The position numbers and the translations under genes are program-made. Shown one piece after another: positions 31,171 to 39,444 of a stretch of DNA of 64,000 nt. Under the pieces are notes generated by a model, which did not search any database, was not told where the DNA came from, and worked only from the letters and a program-made list of their open reading frames with translations. Location: NCBI RefSeq assembly GCF_004208535.1, contig NZ_SGIS01000021.1, forward strand, positions 1 to 64,000, given 5' to 3'. The first letter of the stretch is position 1. Each line of letters starts with the position of its first letter. Source of the stretch: Sphingomonas populi (lineage in GTDB: Bacteria > Pseudomonadota > Alphaproteobacteria > Sphingomonadales > Sphingomonadaceae).

Positions 31171-34100
31171 TCAGCCGATCGCCATCAAACTCGCATTGCC
31201 GCCAGCCGCCGTCGTGTTGATCGAGGTCGAAACCTCCTCGACCAGCCACACCGGATCATATGCGAGCGGTCGCGACGGATCGGCACGGTGGACCGGCACG
31301 ATCGCCCCCGGCAGTGCCGCGACCCGTGCGAGCGTCTCGCCGGGATCGCCCTCGACCAGCGCAACCGCATAGCCCGCATCCCCCGCATCAAACGCCGCCG
31401 CCACGCTCGCCGGCAGCCCGGCGGGAAGCGCCATCCCCTCGACCACGCCGCGATTGCCCGTCGCCAGCACCGCCGCCATCTGCTCGATCAGCCCGGCGTC
31501 GCTCGCCGGCCTGAGCAGCACGCTCCCGCGCGGGTGCAACGCGTAAAGGTTGCGCTCGCCAACCGGCCCCGGCAGCACGCGCTCGACGCCAAGCGCCGAG
31601 GCCGCGCCATAGCGTAGCGCCTTGGCCGCACCGCGCGCATCGCCACGCGCCGCCAGCCAGTCGGCGAAGTCGCGCAAAGCCGCCGGAATCTGCCCGCTAT
31701 GCTCGGCCACGTCCGGCGCGACCTGCACCAGCCGCCCGAGATACAGCGGCCCGCCCGCCTTCGGTCCCGTCCCCGACAGCCCACGCCCGCCGAACGGCTG
31801 CACGCCGACCACCGCGCCGATGACGTTGCGGTTCACATACAGATTGCCCGCCTGCACCCGTGCCGTCACTTCGGCGACGGTCGCGTCGAGCCGCGTGTGC
31901 AGCCCGAAGGTCAGGCCATAGCCGGTCGCGTTGATCGCCTCGACCAGATCGCCCAACCGCTCGCGCCGGTAGCGCAGCACATGCAGCACCGGGCCGAACA
32001 CTTCACGCTCGACATCACCGATGCGGTCGATCTCGATGATCGTCGGCGCGACGAACGTGCCGTGCGCGGTCGATGTGGGCAGCGGCGCCTGCGTGACGGC
32101 ATGGCCGCGCGCGCGCGTCGCCTCGATATGCGCGGTGATCGCGCCCCGCGCCTCGGCAGTAATGACCGGGCCGATATCGACCGCGAGCCGGTCGGTCCGC
32201 CCCAGACTCAACTCCGCAAGCGCACCCTTGAGCATCGCCAGCGTGCGATCGGCGACCTCCTCCTGCAAGCACAGGATGCGCAACGCCGAGCACCGCTGCC
32301 CCGCGCTGTCGAACGCAGAGGCGAGCACATCCGCCACCACCTGCTCGGCGAGCGCGGACGAATCGACGATCATCGCATTCTGCCCGCCGGTCTCGGCGAT
32401 CAGCGGGATCGGCTTGCCCGACGGCGACAGCCGCGTGGCAAGCTGGCGCTGGATCAGCCGCGCCACATCGGTAGAGCCGGTGAACACCACGCCCGCCGTC
32501 TCAGGCGCGGCGACCAAAGCCGCGCCGATCGCACCGTCGCCCGGGAGCACTTGCAGCGCATCGCCCGGCACGCCCGCCGCGTGGAGCAGCCGCACCGCCT
32601 CGGCCGCGATCAGCGGGGTTTCCTCGGCGGGCTTGGCGAGCACCGGATTGCCCGCAGCGAGCGCGGCGGCGACTTGGCCTGTGAAGATCGCCAGCGGGAA
32701 ATTCCACGGGCTGATGCACACCATTGGCCCGAGTGGCACCTGCTCCGCGCCAAACGTCGCGCGCGCCCGCGCGGCGTAATAGTGGAGGAAGTCGATCGCC
32801 TCCCGCACCTCGGCGATCGCATTGGGGAGCGACTTGCCCGCCTCGCGCACGATCAGCCCGAGCAGCACCGGCATCCGCGCCTGAAGCGCTTCGGCGGCGC
32901 GTTCAAGGATCGCGGCACGCTCGTCGACCGGCACCGCGCCCCACGTCGAACCGGCAGCCCGCGCGGCTGCGGTCTCGGCCTGCGCGACCGACGGTTCGAA
33001 CACCGTGCCGACCACGTCGCGCGCGTCAGCGGGGTTGTATACCGGGCGCGCCACACCCTCACCACCTGGCGGCGCGGCGATCCAGCCGGTCGCGGCACTT
33101 TCCAACAGCGCCGCTTCAAGCGTGGTAAGCGCGCGTTCGTCGCTGAGATCCACCCCGCACGAATTGGCGCGATCAGGATAGAGCGCGGACGGCAAAGCGA
33201 TCTGGTCGTGGCGCGCCCCCGGCTGCAGCATCGCCCGCACCACCTCGACCGGATCAGCGATCATCTCCGCGATCGGCACCGAAGCATCGTTGATCCGGTT
33301 GACGAACGACGAATTGGCGCCATTCTCCAGCAACCGTCGCACCAGATACGCCAGCAACGTCTCGTGCGTACCGACCGGCGCATAGATCCGGCACGGTCGC
33401 GCCAGTTTGTCCGCGCCAACCACCTGCTCATACAGCGGCTCGCCCATGCCGTGCAGGCACTGGAACTCGTAATCGCCCGTCACGAAATCCGGCCCGGCCA
33501 GATGGTAGATCGTCGCCAAGGTCTGCGCATTGTGCGTGGCGAATTGCGGGAACACCGCATCGCGCGCCGCCAGCAACTTCCGCGCACAGGCGATATACGC
33601 GACGTCAGTATGCACCTTGCGCGTATAGACCGGGAAATCCGCCAGCCCATCGACGTGCGCGCGCTTGATCTCGGCATCCCAATAGGCGCCCTTGACCAGC
33701 CGCACCATGATCCGCCGTCCGCTGCGCCGCGCCAGATCGACGATCCAGTCGATCACGAACGGGCAGCGCTTGCCATAGCCCTGCACGACGAAACCCAGCC
33801 CGTTCCAGCCCGCCAGATCGGGATCGAGCGCAAGGCTTTCGAGCAGATCGAGCGACAGCTCCAGCCGGTCAGCCTCCTCCGCATCGATGTTGAAACCGAT
33901 GTCGTAGCGCTTGGCGAGCCGCGCGAGATCGGTCACGCGCGGCAGCAGTTCGGCCATCACGCGCCCGGCCTGCGCGCGCACGTAGCGCGGGTGCAGCGCC
34001 GACAGCTTGATCGAGATGCCCGGCCCGCCATACACGCCGCGCCCCGCCGAGGCGGTGCCGATCGCATGGATCGCGCGCTCGTAATCGGTGAAATAGCGCG

Positions 34101-34767
34101 CCGCATCGGCGGCGGTGGTCGCCGCCTCGCCGAGCATATCGTAGCTGTAGCCGAAGCCCTTCGCCTCCATCGTCCGCGCGCGGCGCAACGCCTCGTCGAT
34201 CGTCTCGCCGGTGACGAACTGCTCGCCCATCATCCGCATCGCCAGATCGACCCCGCGCCGGATCACCGGCTCGCCCGCGCGCGCCACCAGCCGCGCCAGC
34301 GCCGCGCCGAGCCCGCGATCATCGACGCTGCCGACTAGTCTGCCGGTGACGACCAGCCCCCAGGTCGCCGCGTTGACGAACAGCGATTTGCCCCCGCCGA
34401 GATGCGCGCCCCAATCGCCATCGGCGATCTTGTCGCGGATCAGCGCGTCGCGCGTCGCGTCATCGGGGATGCGCAGCAGCGCTTCGGCGAGGCACATCAA
34501 AGCGACGCCCTCCTGGCTCGACAGCGCATATTCCTGCACCAGCCCCTCGACCCCGCTGCCACGCTTCTGCGCGCGGAGCGTGGCGACGAGCGTGCGCGCG
34601 GTTTCGCGCACCGCTGCGCGCGTCGCGTCGTCGAGCGTGGCGGCGGCGAGCAGGGGCGCGAGCGCCTCGGCCTCGTCGCGGCGATAGGCGGCGGTGATCG
34701 CGGCGCGCAGCGGCGTGGCCGGGCGGATCGGGGGCGCGAAGGCGGCGAAGGGCGGGGGCGTCGTCAT
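31171..34767 (-). CDS. putA: Bifunctional proline dehydrogenase / glutamate-semialdehyde dehydrogenase PutA
   Basis: PutA oxidises proline to glutamate in two steps with channelled intermediate. The 1198-residue product has no ribbon-helix-helix at its N-terminus, so it is not autoregulatory. The proline dehydrogenase barrel covers roughly 160-480 (ISIKLSALHPRY, MVRLVKGAYWD, FATHNAQT), the aldehyde dehydrogenase roughly 580-1000 (CISPWNFPLAIFTGQVAAAL, the catalytic Cys in SAGQRCSALR), and a C-terminal ALDH-like domain follows. It diverges from an Lrp-type gene that probably activates it in response to proline. Confidence 0.95.
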   Translation of the reverse strand: MTTPPPFAAFAPPIRPATPLRAAITAAYRRDEAEALAPLLAAATLDDATRAAVRETARTLVATLRAQKRGSGVEGLVQEYALSSQEGVALMCLAEALLRIPDDATRDALIRDKIADGDWGAHLGGGKSLFVNAATWGLVVTGRLVGSVDDRGLGAALARLVARAGEPVIRRGVDLAMRMMGEQFVTGETIDEALRRARTMEAKGFGYSYDMLGEAATTAADAARYFTDYERAIHAIGTASAGRGVYGGPGISIKLSALHPRYVRAQAGRVMAELLPRVTDLARLAKRYDIGFNIDAEEADRLELSLDLLESLALDPDLAGWNGLGFVVQGYGKRCPFVIDWIVDLARRSGRRIMVRLVKGAYWDAEIKRAHVDGLADFPVYTRKVHTDVAYIACARKLLAARDAVFPQFATHNAQTLATIYHLAGPDFVTGDYEFQCLHGMGEPLYEQVVGADKLARPCRIYAPVGTHETLLAYLVRRLLENGANSSFVNRINDASVPIAEMIADPVEVVRAMLQPGARHDQIALPSALYPDRANSCGVDLSDERALTTLEAALLESAATGWIAAPPGGEGVARPVYNPADARDVVGTVFEPSVAQAETAAARAAGSTWGAVPVDERAAILERAAEALQARMPVLLGLIVREAGKSLPNAIAEVREAIDFLHYYAARARATFGAEQVPLGPMVCISPWNFPLAIFTGQVAAALAAGNPVLAKPAEETPLIAAEAVRLLHAAGVPGDALQVLPGDGAIGAALVAAPETAGVVFTGSTDVARLIQRQLATRLSPSGKPIPLIAETGGQNAMIVDSSALAEQVVADVLASAFDSAGQRCSALRILCLQEEVADRTLAMLKGALAELSLGRTDRLAVDIGPVITAEARGAITAHIEATRARGHAVTQAPLPTSTAHGTFVAPTIIEIDRIGDVEREVFGPVLHVLRYRRERLGDLVEAINATGYGLTFGLHTRLDATVAEVTARVQAGNLYVNRNVIGAVVGVQPFGGRGLSGTGPKAGGPLYLGRLVQVAPDVAEHSGQIPAALRDFADWLAARGDARGAAKALRYGAASALGVERVLPGPVGERNLYALHPRGSVLLRPASDAGLIEQMAAVLATGNRGVVEGMALPAGLPASVAAAFDAGDAGYAVALVEGDPGETLARVAALPGAIVPVHRADPSRPLAYDPVWLVEEVSTSINTTAAGGNASLMAIG

Positions 34768-34865
34768 GACGCAAATGTAGCAAAGGCGGGCGCGGGATTT
34801 CGACCGATTTCGCGGCAGGATCGTGCCGGATCGACTTTTGTTAGGCGCCGTGGCAGGCGAAACAG

Positions 34866-35336
34866 ATGGAAAAACCGCCCGTGTCAGTCGATCTGGACGA
34901 GTTCGATCACCGCATCGTCGCGGCGCTTGTCGAGGACGGGCGGATGACCGTCACCGATCTCGCCCAGCGCATCGGCCTGTCCAAGTCGCCCACGCAAGCA
35001 CGGCTACGCCGGCTGATCGCGACGCGCGTGATCCGCGGCTTCCGCGCGATCGTCGATCCGGCGCGGCTCGGCCTCGATCACGTCGCCTTCGCCGAGGTCA
35101 AACTGTCCGACACCCGCGAGGCGGCCCTGCGCGATTTCAACGCGGCGGTGCGCCGCATCCCCGAAGTCGAGGAATGCCACATGATCGCGAGCAGCTTCGA
35201 CTATCTGCTGAAGGTCCGCACCGCCGACATCCGCCGCTACCGCATCGTGCTGGGGGAAAAGATCTCGAGCCTGCCGCATGTCGAGAGCACCTCGACGTTC
35301 GTGGCGATGGAGACGGTGAAGGAGCGGGGCGGGTGA
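34866..35336 (+). CDS. Lrp/AsnC-family regulator, PutR-like
   Basis: This 156-residue regulator has an N-terminal helix-turn-helix (LDEFDHRIVAALVEDG, then VTDLAQRIGLSKSPTQARLR) and a C-terminal RAM/AsnC ligand domain (HVAFAEVKLSD, VEECHMIASSFDYLLKVRTA). Its position divergent from putA, which lacks its own DNA-binding domain, matches PutR of other Alphaproteobacteria, where proline triggers putA expression. The regulatory link is inferred from context. Confidence 0.9.
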   Translation: MEKPPVSVDLDEFDHRIVAALVEDGRMTVTDLAQRIGLSKSPTQARLRRLIATRVIRGFRAIVDPARLGLDHVAFAEVKLSDTREAALRDFNAAVRRIPEVEECHMIASSFDYLLKVRTADIRRYRIVLGEKISSLPHVESTSTFVAMETVKERGG

Positions 35337-35390
35337 GGGGGTGGTTGTCACCACTTGCCGACGCTCACCGGGCCGTGCCACCATCGGTAA

Positions 35391-35825
35391 ATGAACAGCA
35401 AGTTGGTCTTGGAATATGAATTTAGCCCCGACGGTGACGATTTTGGGTGGCTAATCGCGAAGGTGCAGACCCCACAGTTCGGTGGCCGTAACGGCATGTG
35501 GGTTCAGTGGCAGGCTGTCGGAGACTTCGCCGCTTCGCTTTCCGCCTATCCTATCAACGCTGATAGTCCGGTCCTCGGCGAGTGGGGCTTTGGAGAACAA
35601 GGACAATATACGGAAATTACCAAGATCGGTATCGCCCCGAAAGGTTCTACCGGAGGGCTTATCATCAACGTCACGCTCGCAAATTACTACGAGCCAGAGA
35701 ACCGATGCAGTACGCGTTTTGAAACCGACTATCCATCCCTTAGCGAGTTTCGGGAGGAGATTGAGCGCATGATGCACAATCGCACCGGGAGCGCTGTTCT
35801 TCAGGGTTCGGGTGATGTCGGTTGA
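35391..35825 (+). CDS. Hypothetical protein, beta-rich, islet gene
   Basis: I do not firmly recognise this 144-residue protein. It reads as alternating strands (KLVLEYEFSPDGDDFGWLIA, TEITKIGIAPKGSTGGLI) with a C-terminal helix YPSLSEFREEIERM. The layout recalls small immunity-type proteins of polymorphic toxin systems (WapI-like group), but no toxin is adjacent, so this is only a suggestion. Codon use is visibly less G+C-rich than in the neighbours, pointing to acquisition by transfer. It opens the islet downstream of the putR-like gene. Confidence 0.55.
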   Translation: MNSKLVLEYEFSPDGDDFGWLIAKVQTPQFGGRNGMWVQWQAVGDFAASLSAYPINADSPVLGEWGFGEQGQYTEITKIGIAPKGSTGGLIINVTLANYYEPENRCSTRFETDYPSLSEFREEIERMMHNRTGSAVLQGSGDVG

Positions 35826-35868
35826 CGTCCCACTTGCAGATATTCCTGGCCAAGATCATACATGAGGT

Positions 35869-36267
35869 ATGGTACGGACGCATTTGACTTTGGCCTCGGC
35901 AGCAGCGGCCTTGACGGCTTGCTCAGCAACGCCGCTGCTTAGCCATAAGTTCGAACTGGCATATGGAACAACGCGGTACGTACCTATGATTGGTGTTTTG
36001 GCAACTGACTACATCCCGAACGACACTAAAGTGGTTCCTAAGGCCGTAAGGAGGTGCGGTGGGCACTTCCTTGGCTTCAGTGGCGGAATCACCGATGGCG
36101 GCGAGGCTGCTTACTTTGAAGTGAATCAGAATATCCCGATGGTGACAGACTGCGTTATGAAAACTTTCCCGCAAGCTGATCTGCGACCATCAACGCTCGC
36201 GCGCAAAAAGACCGCTAAGGGCCCCGAGATAGACTACAGCGCGACTGATCTGATGAGTGTCCGTTAA
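35869..36267 (+). CDS. Hypothetical lipoprotein-like protein, islet gene
   Basis: This 132-residue protein has a short N-terminal hydrophobic segment ending LTACSA, which could be a lipobox with Cys about 18. The mature part has two further cysteines (RRCGG, TDCVM) and no domain I recognise. Base composition is A+T-richer than in the flanking operons. It follows the previous gene by 43 bp on the same strand and may form a unit with it. Confidence 0.5.
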   Translation: MVRTHLTLASAAAALTACSATPLLSHKFELAYGTTRYVPMIGVLATDYIPNDTKVVPKAVRRCGGHFLGFSGGITDGGEAAYFEVNQNIPMVTDCVMKTFPQADLRPSTLARKKTAKGPEIDYSATDLMSVR

Positions 36268-36446
36268 CCACCCACTTTTCGCCAATCGTGAGCCGTCCGA
36301 GCAGCATTATGCGTCCACCGCGCCGGGTTTGGTTGCCGTCTCACAGAGCCTGCGCGTCCCACATCGATCCGTCTCAAGCACTCAAGCCGGAACAGCCCCT
36401 TTTCGCAGTTCCGCGCGATCATCATCGCAAGTCGCTACGGGTAGCG

Positions 36447-36728
36447 TCAGGCGGCTTCCGCAACGTGGATATGCACCACCAGACCGGAGGCAGTCGCGAG
36501 GTTCACCAGTGCATCAAGCGAAAACTTCGCCATCTTGCCTTGCAACAGGTCGTTGAGACGCGGGCGGGTGATACCGAGACGGCTGGCCGCAACCTCCTGC
36601 GACAGGTCCCAAGCCCGCACGCGCGCTTTCAGCGCCGACAGTAACTCGGAGCGTGCCTTGAGGTTCGCGGCCTCGGCCGGGGTATCCGCCAGTGCGTCGA
36701 ACACGTTATCGAAGGTCTGAACGTCCAT
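36447..36728 (-). CDS. XRE-family antitoxin (HTH_37 type)
   Basis: This 93-residue helix-turn-helix protein has the recognition segment SQEVAASRLGITRPRLNDLL preceded by ELLSALKARVRAWD. The pattern fits the XRE antitoxins paired with phage Gp49-like RelE toxins. Its ATG overlaps the toxin stop as TGATG, with the toxin gene first, as in HigBA-like modules. It should neutralise the toxin and repress the promoter at 37057. Confidence 0.85.
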   Translation of the reverse strand: MDVQTFDNVFDALADTPAEAANLKARSELLSALKARVRAWDLSQEVAASRLGITRPRLNDLLQGKMAKFSLDALVNLATASGLVVHIHVAEAA

Positions 36729-37048
36729 CACTTTTGCCTCCATGCCCGCAGGCGGCTTGCCGCCAGATCGATATCGCGTTGCGGCGTTGCCTGCGTCTTT
36801 TTCTGAAAAGCATGCAGGACCAGTACCGCGTCCGGTAGTGTCGCCAGGTAGATGATCCGAAACGCCCCGGAATCCTCCCTGATCCTGATTTCCCGGACGC
36901 CCGGACCTACCGTTTTCAGTGGCTTCCAATCGTCGGGATCGTTGCCGTTCTGAACCTCTTTGAGCTGGTGGCCGGTGTCCGATCGCGCATCGTCCGGAAA
37001 ATCACGCAGCCGGTCGAGGCTGTCGCCGAGGAACGCTATCGGTTTCAC
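36728..37048 (-). CDS. RelE-superfamily toxin, Gp49/HigB-like
   Basis: This 106-residue protein begins at GTG with KPIAFLGDSLDRLRDFPDDA, and continues LKEVQNGNDPDDWKPLKTVG, GVREIRIREDSGAFRIIYLA and VLVLHAFQKKTQATP. This is the canonical strand order and basic C-terminus of Gp49-like RelE toxins, which cleave mRNA on the ribosome. The basic residues of the FQKKT segment are intact. The module looks complete and is controlled from the inverted repeat 9 bp upstream. Confidence 0.87.
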   Translation of the reverse strand: MKPIAFLGDSLDRLRDFPDDARSDTGHQLKEVQNGNDPDDWKPLKTVGPGVREIRIREDSGAFRIIYLATLPDAVLVLHAFQKKTQATPQRDIDLAASRLRAWRQK

Positions 37049-37056
37049 AAGAGCTA

Positions 37057-37074
37057 TGTATCAAAATCGATACA
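37057..37074. promoter_or_regulatory. Operator-like inverted repeat of the HigBA-like module
   Basis: TGTATC and GATACA flank a 6-base centre just upstream of the toxin GTG start. The GTATCGAT half-site in the minus-strand reading also occurs in the control region of the second toxin-antitoxin module at 37712. Confidence 0.55.
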
Positions 37075-37139
37075 CTGTGGCAAGGGGGCGGTTTGGGCGC
37101 TTTCCACAAAGCGCGGTCATTCCCAAGTCCCAATCATTT

Positions 37140-37427
37140 TCAGGAGGGCCGGAGCGAAGGCCATTGCCGGGCAGTGTGGATCAGCACGAGTATCCAGACC
37201 GTGTCGTCGATGATTTGATACACGAGCCGATAGCTTCGGTGCGGGGTAAGCTCGCGCGTACCTGGCACTTCCCCCTCGTGTCCGATCATGGGGAAGTCGG
37301 CCAGCCCGGCAGCGGCTTCGCTGAACAGGAGATCGATCCGAAGCGCCGCGTCAGGATCACGCGCTTCGAGATACTCCCAGATCGCCGTGCGGTCCTGTTC
37401 CGCTTCCGGCGTCCATCGGACCTTCAC
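37140..37427 (-). CDS. RelE/ParE-family toxin
   Basis: This 95-residue protein starts MKVRWTPEAEQDRTAIWEYL, has DLLFSEAAAGLADFPMIGHE, the typical GTRELTPHRSYRLVYQIIDD and IHTARQWPSL. These are the hallmarks of ParE-type toxins, which poison gyrase or, in RelE relatives, cleave mRNA. It overlaps the upstream antitoxin gene as ATGA. All the core segments are present, so it is probably functional. Confidence 0.88.
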   Translation of the reverse strand: MKVRWTPEAEQDRTAIWEYLEARDPDAALRIDLLFSEAAAGLADFPMIGHEGEVPGTRELTPHRSYRLVYQIIDDTVWILVLIHTARQWPSLRPS

Positions 37428-37702
37428 GCCCGGTTAGGTATCCGGGCGCGACGTGCGGCGAAATCGGCCTCGACCGCCGCGTCGGGACGGCCCAACCCCT
37501 TATCGACCGAGGCGCGCGCCGCTGCGACCTTGGCGTGCAGGAAGGCTTTATGGTCGCGCTGATCCTGCTGGCGCTGGACGAACTCGCGCATCAACTCGCG
37601 TACCACCTGCGATGCCGGTCGGTGGCAGGCTTCGGCGGCGGCCATGAACTCGGCTCGCAGGTCAGGCTCCAGCTTCATCGTGAACACGGCGGCTTTCGAC
37701 AT
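37424..37702 (-). CDS. Ribbon-helix-helix antitoxin, ParD/CopG-like
   Basis: The 92-residue product has an N-terminal ribbon-helix-helix (AVFTMKLEPDLRAEFMAAAE, CHRPASQVVRELMREFV) and a charged, probably flexible C-terminus that would wrap the toxin. It is first in the module, followed with a 4-base overlap by the ParE-like gene. GAGG precedes the ATG. The upstream palindromes at 37712-37737 are likely its operator. Confidence 0.87.
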   Translation of the reverse strand: MSKAAVFTMKLEPDLRAEFMAAAEACHRPASQVVRELMREFVQRQQDQRDHKAFLHAKVAAARASVDKGLGRPDAAVEADFAARRARIPNRA

Positions 37703-37711
37703 GCTATCCTC

Positions 37712-37737
37712 GTATCGATACTGACAAAGTATATACT
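37712..37737 (-). promoter_or_regulatory. Promoter/operator of the ParDE-like module
   Basis: GTATCGATAC (37712-37721) is a perfect palindrome, and AGTATATACT (37728-37737) is a second one that contains a TATACT -10-like hexamer on the minus strand. Their position directly before the antitoxin start fits autorepression by the ribbon-helix-helix protein. Confidence 0.6.
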
Positions 37738-37952
37738 AATGTCCGAAGACAAGCAACGCGACTGTGCCACCGCCCGCTGTCCTACACCCGCCGCCTATGC
37801 CAAACTCGCGCCAACGCTCTTTGAAACCGTCAGCGCCACCGTCAACGGCCACCCCATGCGCGCGGTGCCCGCCGATCAGCCATGCCCAAAAGTGACACCG
37901 CCCGCACCGTGTCTCCAATGGACAACCTTAGCCACGTTCGCCGCCGCGCGCG

Positions 37953-39326
37953 TCAGTGTACCGTCACCGCCGCCGCACGCTCGCCAAGCCGCCCCGGCAC
38001 GACCAGATTGAGCACCACCGCGATCACCGCCGCCGGCAGCACGCCCGAGGTCGCGAGGATGCGGAGCGTCTCGGGCAGATGCGCGACCGACGTCGGCTCC
38101 AGTTCCAGCCCGACGCTGATTGACAGCGCCACCCCGAAGATCAGCATGTTGCGCTGCGTCCACGTCACCCCCGACAGGATCGATACCGCCGCCGAGGCGA
38201 CCATGCCGAACATCACGATCACTCCGCCGCCGAGCACCTCGATCGGGATCGTGGTGATCAGCGCGCCGATCTTGGGGAGCAGCCCGCACACGATCAGGAA
38301 CACCGCGCCGAGCGTGACGACATGGCGGCTCATGATGCCGGTGATCGCGATCAGCCCGACGTTCTGGCTGAACGAGGTGTTGGGCATCGCCCCGAACACC
38401 GCCGCCAGCGCGGTGCCGACCCCGTCCGCCGTGGTCGCGCCGACCAGTTCGCGGTCGGTGGCGGGGCGGCCGGCGGTGTTCTCGCAGATCGCCGAGACGC
38501 CGCCGATCGATTCGATGTCGGAGATGAAGCCCATCAGGCAGAAGCCGAGGATCGCCGCCGCCGACACCGCGAAGCCGAAGTGGAACGGCGCGGGCAGCAT
38601 CACCCAGCCCGCGCTCGATACGGCGGCGAGCGACACCTTGCCCATCGCCGCGCCGACCGCATAGCCCGCGATCAGCCCGAGCAGCACCGCCGCACTCGCC
38701 CAGATGCCGCGCGCGAAGAAGCTAAGCGCCAGCGTCACCACCACGACGACGCCGGCGAGCAGCCAGCTCGATCCCGCGCCATACGCCGGAGTGCCGATCG
38801 CGGCGACGCCGCCCGCCGAATATTGCACGCCGATCCGCATCAGCGACAGGCCGATCATCACCACGACGAGGCCCGTCACCAGCGGCGGCAGCGCGAAGCG
38901 GATTCGCCCGACGAAGAAGCCGAGACCCGCGTGGAGCAGCCCGCCGATCAGCGCCGCCGTGGTCAGCTCCGCCATCGCCGCGACGCCGTGCCCGGCGACG
39001 ATCGGGATCATCACCGGCAGGAACGCGAAGCTCGTCCCCTGCACGATCGGCAACCGCGCGCCGACAGGGCCGAAGCCGATCGTCTGGAGCAACGTCGCGA
39101 CGCCGGCGAACACCATCGACATCTGGATCATGTAGATCAGCGCGCTCGGATCGGGCGAGCCGAACCCGAACCCCGCCGCCCCGGCAACGATGATCGGTGG
39201 CGTCAGATTGCTGACGAACATCGCCAGCACATGCTGGATGCCGAGCGGAATCGCGACGCCGAAGCCCGGGAAATAGTCGGGATCGCGCGCATGTTCGGGC
39301 GTCATGATGGAGACGGAGCCGGTCAT
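37953..39326 (-). CDS. NCS2-family purine permease (xanthine/urate type)
   Basis: This 457-residue inner-membrane symporter of the nucleobase/ascorbate family has about 14 helices. IPLGIQHVLAMFVSNLTPPI opens helix 1, and SQNVGLIAITGIMSRHV carries the family signature QNxGxxxxTG. The TG ending is like xanthine and urate carriers rather than the uracil carrier UraA. It also has GFCLMGFISDIESIGGVSAI. It follows an 8-oxoguanine deaminase gene in the same orientation, so purine substrates are likely. A later start at 39305 is possible. Confidence 0.88.
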   Translation of the reverse strand: MTGSVSIMTPEHARDPDYFPGFGVAIPLGIQHVLAMFVSNLTPPIIVAGAAGFGFGSPDPSALIYMIQMSMVFAGVATLLQTIGFGPVGARLPIVQGTSFAFLPVMIPIVAGHGVAAMAELTTAALIGGLLHAGLGFFVGRIRFALPPLVTGLVVVMIGLSLMRIGVQYSAGGVAAIGTPAYGAGSSWLLAGVVVVVTLALSFFARGIWASAAVLLGLIAGYAVGAAMGKVSLAAVSSAGWVMLPAPFHFGFAVSAAAILGFCLMGFISDIESIGGVSAICENTAGRPATDRELVGATTADGVGTALAAVFGAMPNTSFSQNVGLIAITGIMSRHVVTLGAVFLIVCGLLPKIGALITTIPIEVLGGGVIVMFGMVASAAVSILSGVTWTQRNMLIFGVALSISVGLELEPTSVAHLPETLRILATSGVLPAAVIAVVLNLVVPGRLGERAAAVTVH

Positions 39327-39358
39327 GTCGAGGCAACTCCGCCGTGTTCGCTGAGATG

Positions 39359-39410
39359 TTCTCCCGCGAAGGCGGGAGCCCAGTCTGGACTCCCGCCTTC
39401 GCGGGAGACC
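39359..39410. repeat. Palindromic repeat, family D, inside the purine operon
   Basis: GTTCTCCCGCGAAGGCGGGA and TCCCGCCTTCGCGGGAGA form two nested hairpins with little between them. It lies between the NCS2 and deaminase genes, which run in the same direction. Confidence 0.85.
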
Positions 39411-39444
39411 ACGAGAAGGTCCGATTTGTTTCGGCTTGGCAGCA

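Noticed and set aside
31699..34338. 879-codon plus-strand frame opposite putA
   Set aside because: It is the exact antisense of PutA with Arg/His/Gln-rich low-complexity translation, no start signal and no domain.
37740..38011. Plus-strand frame MSEDKQRDCATARC... of about 90 codons
   Set aside because: It runs into the 3' end of the NCS2 permease on the other strand, has no ribosome site and ends in Pro/Ala-rich sequence typical of shadow frames. The first half cannot be fully excluded.
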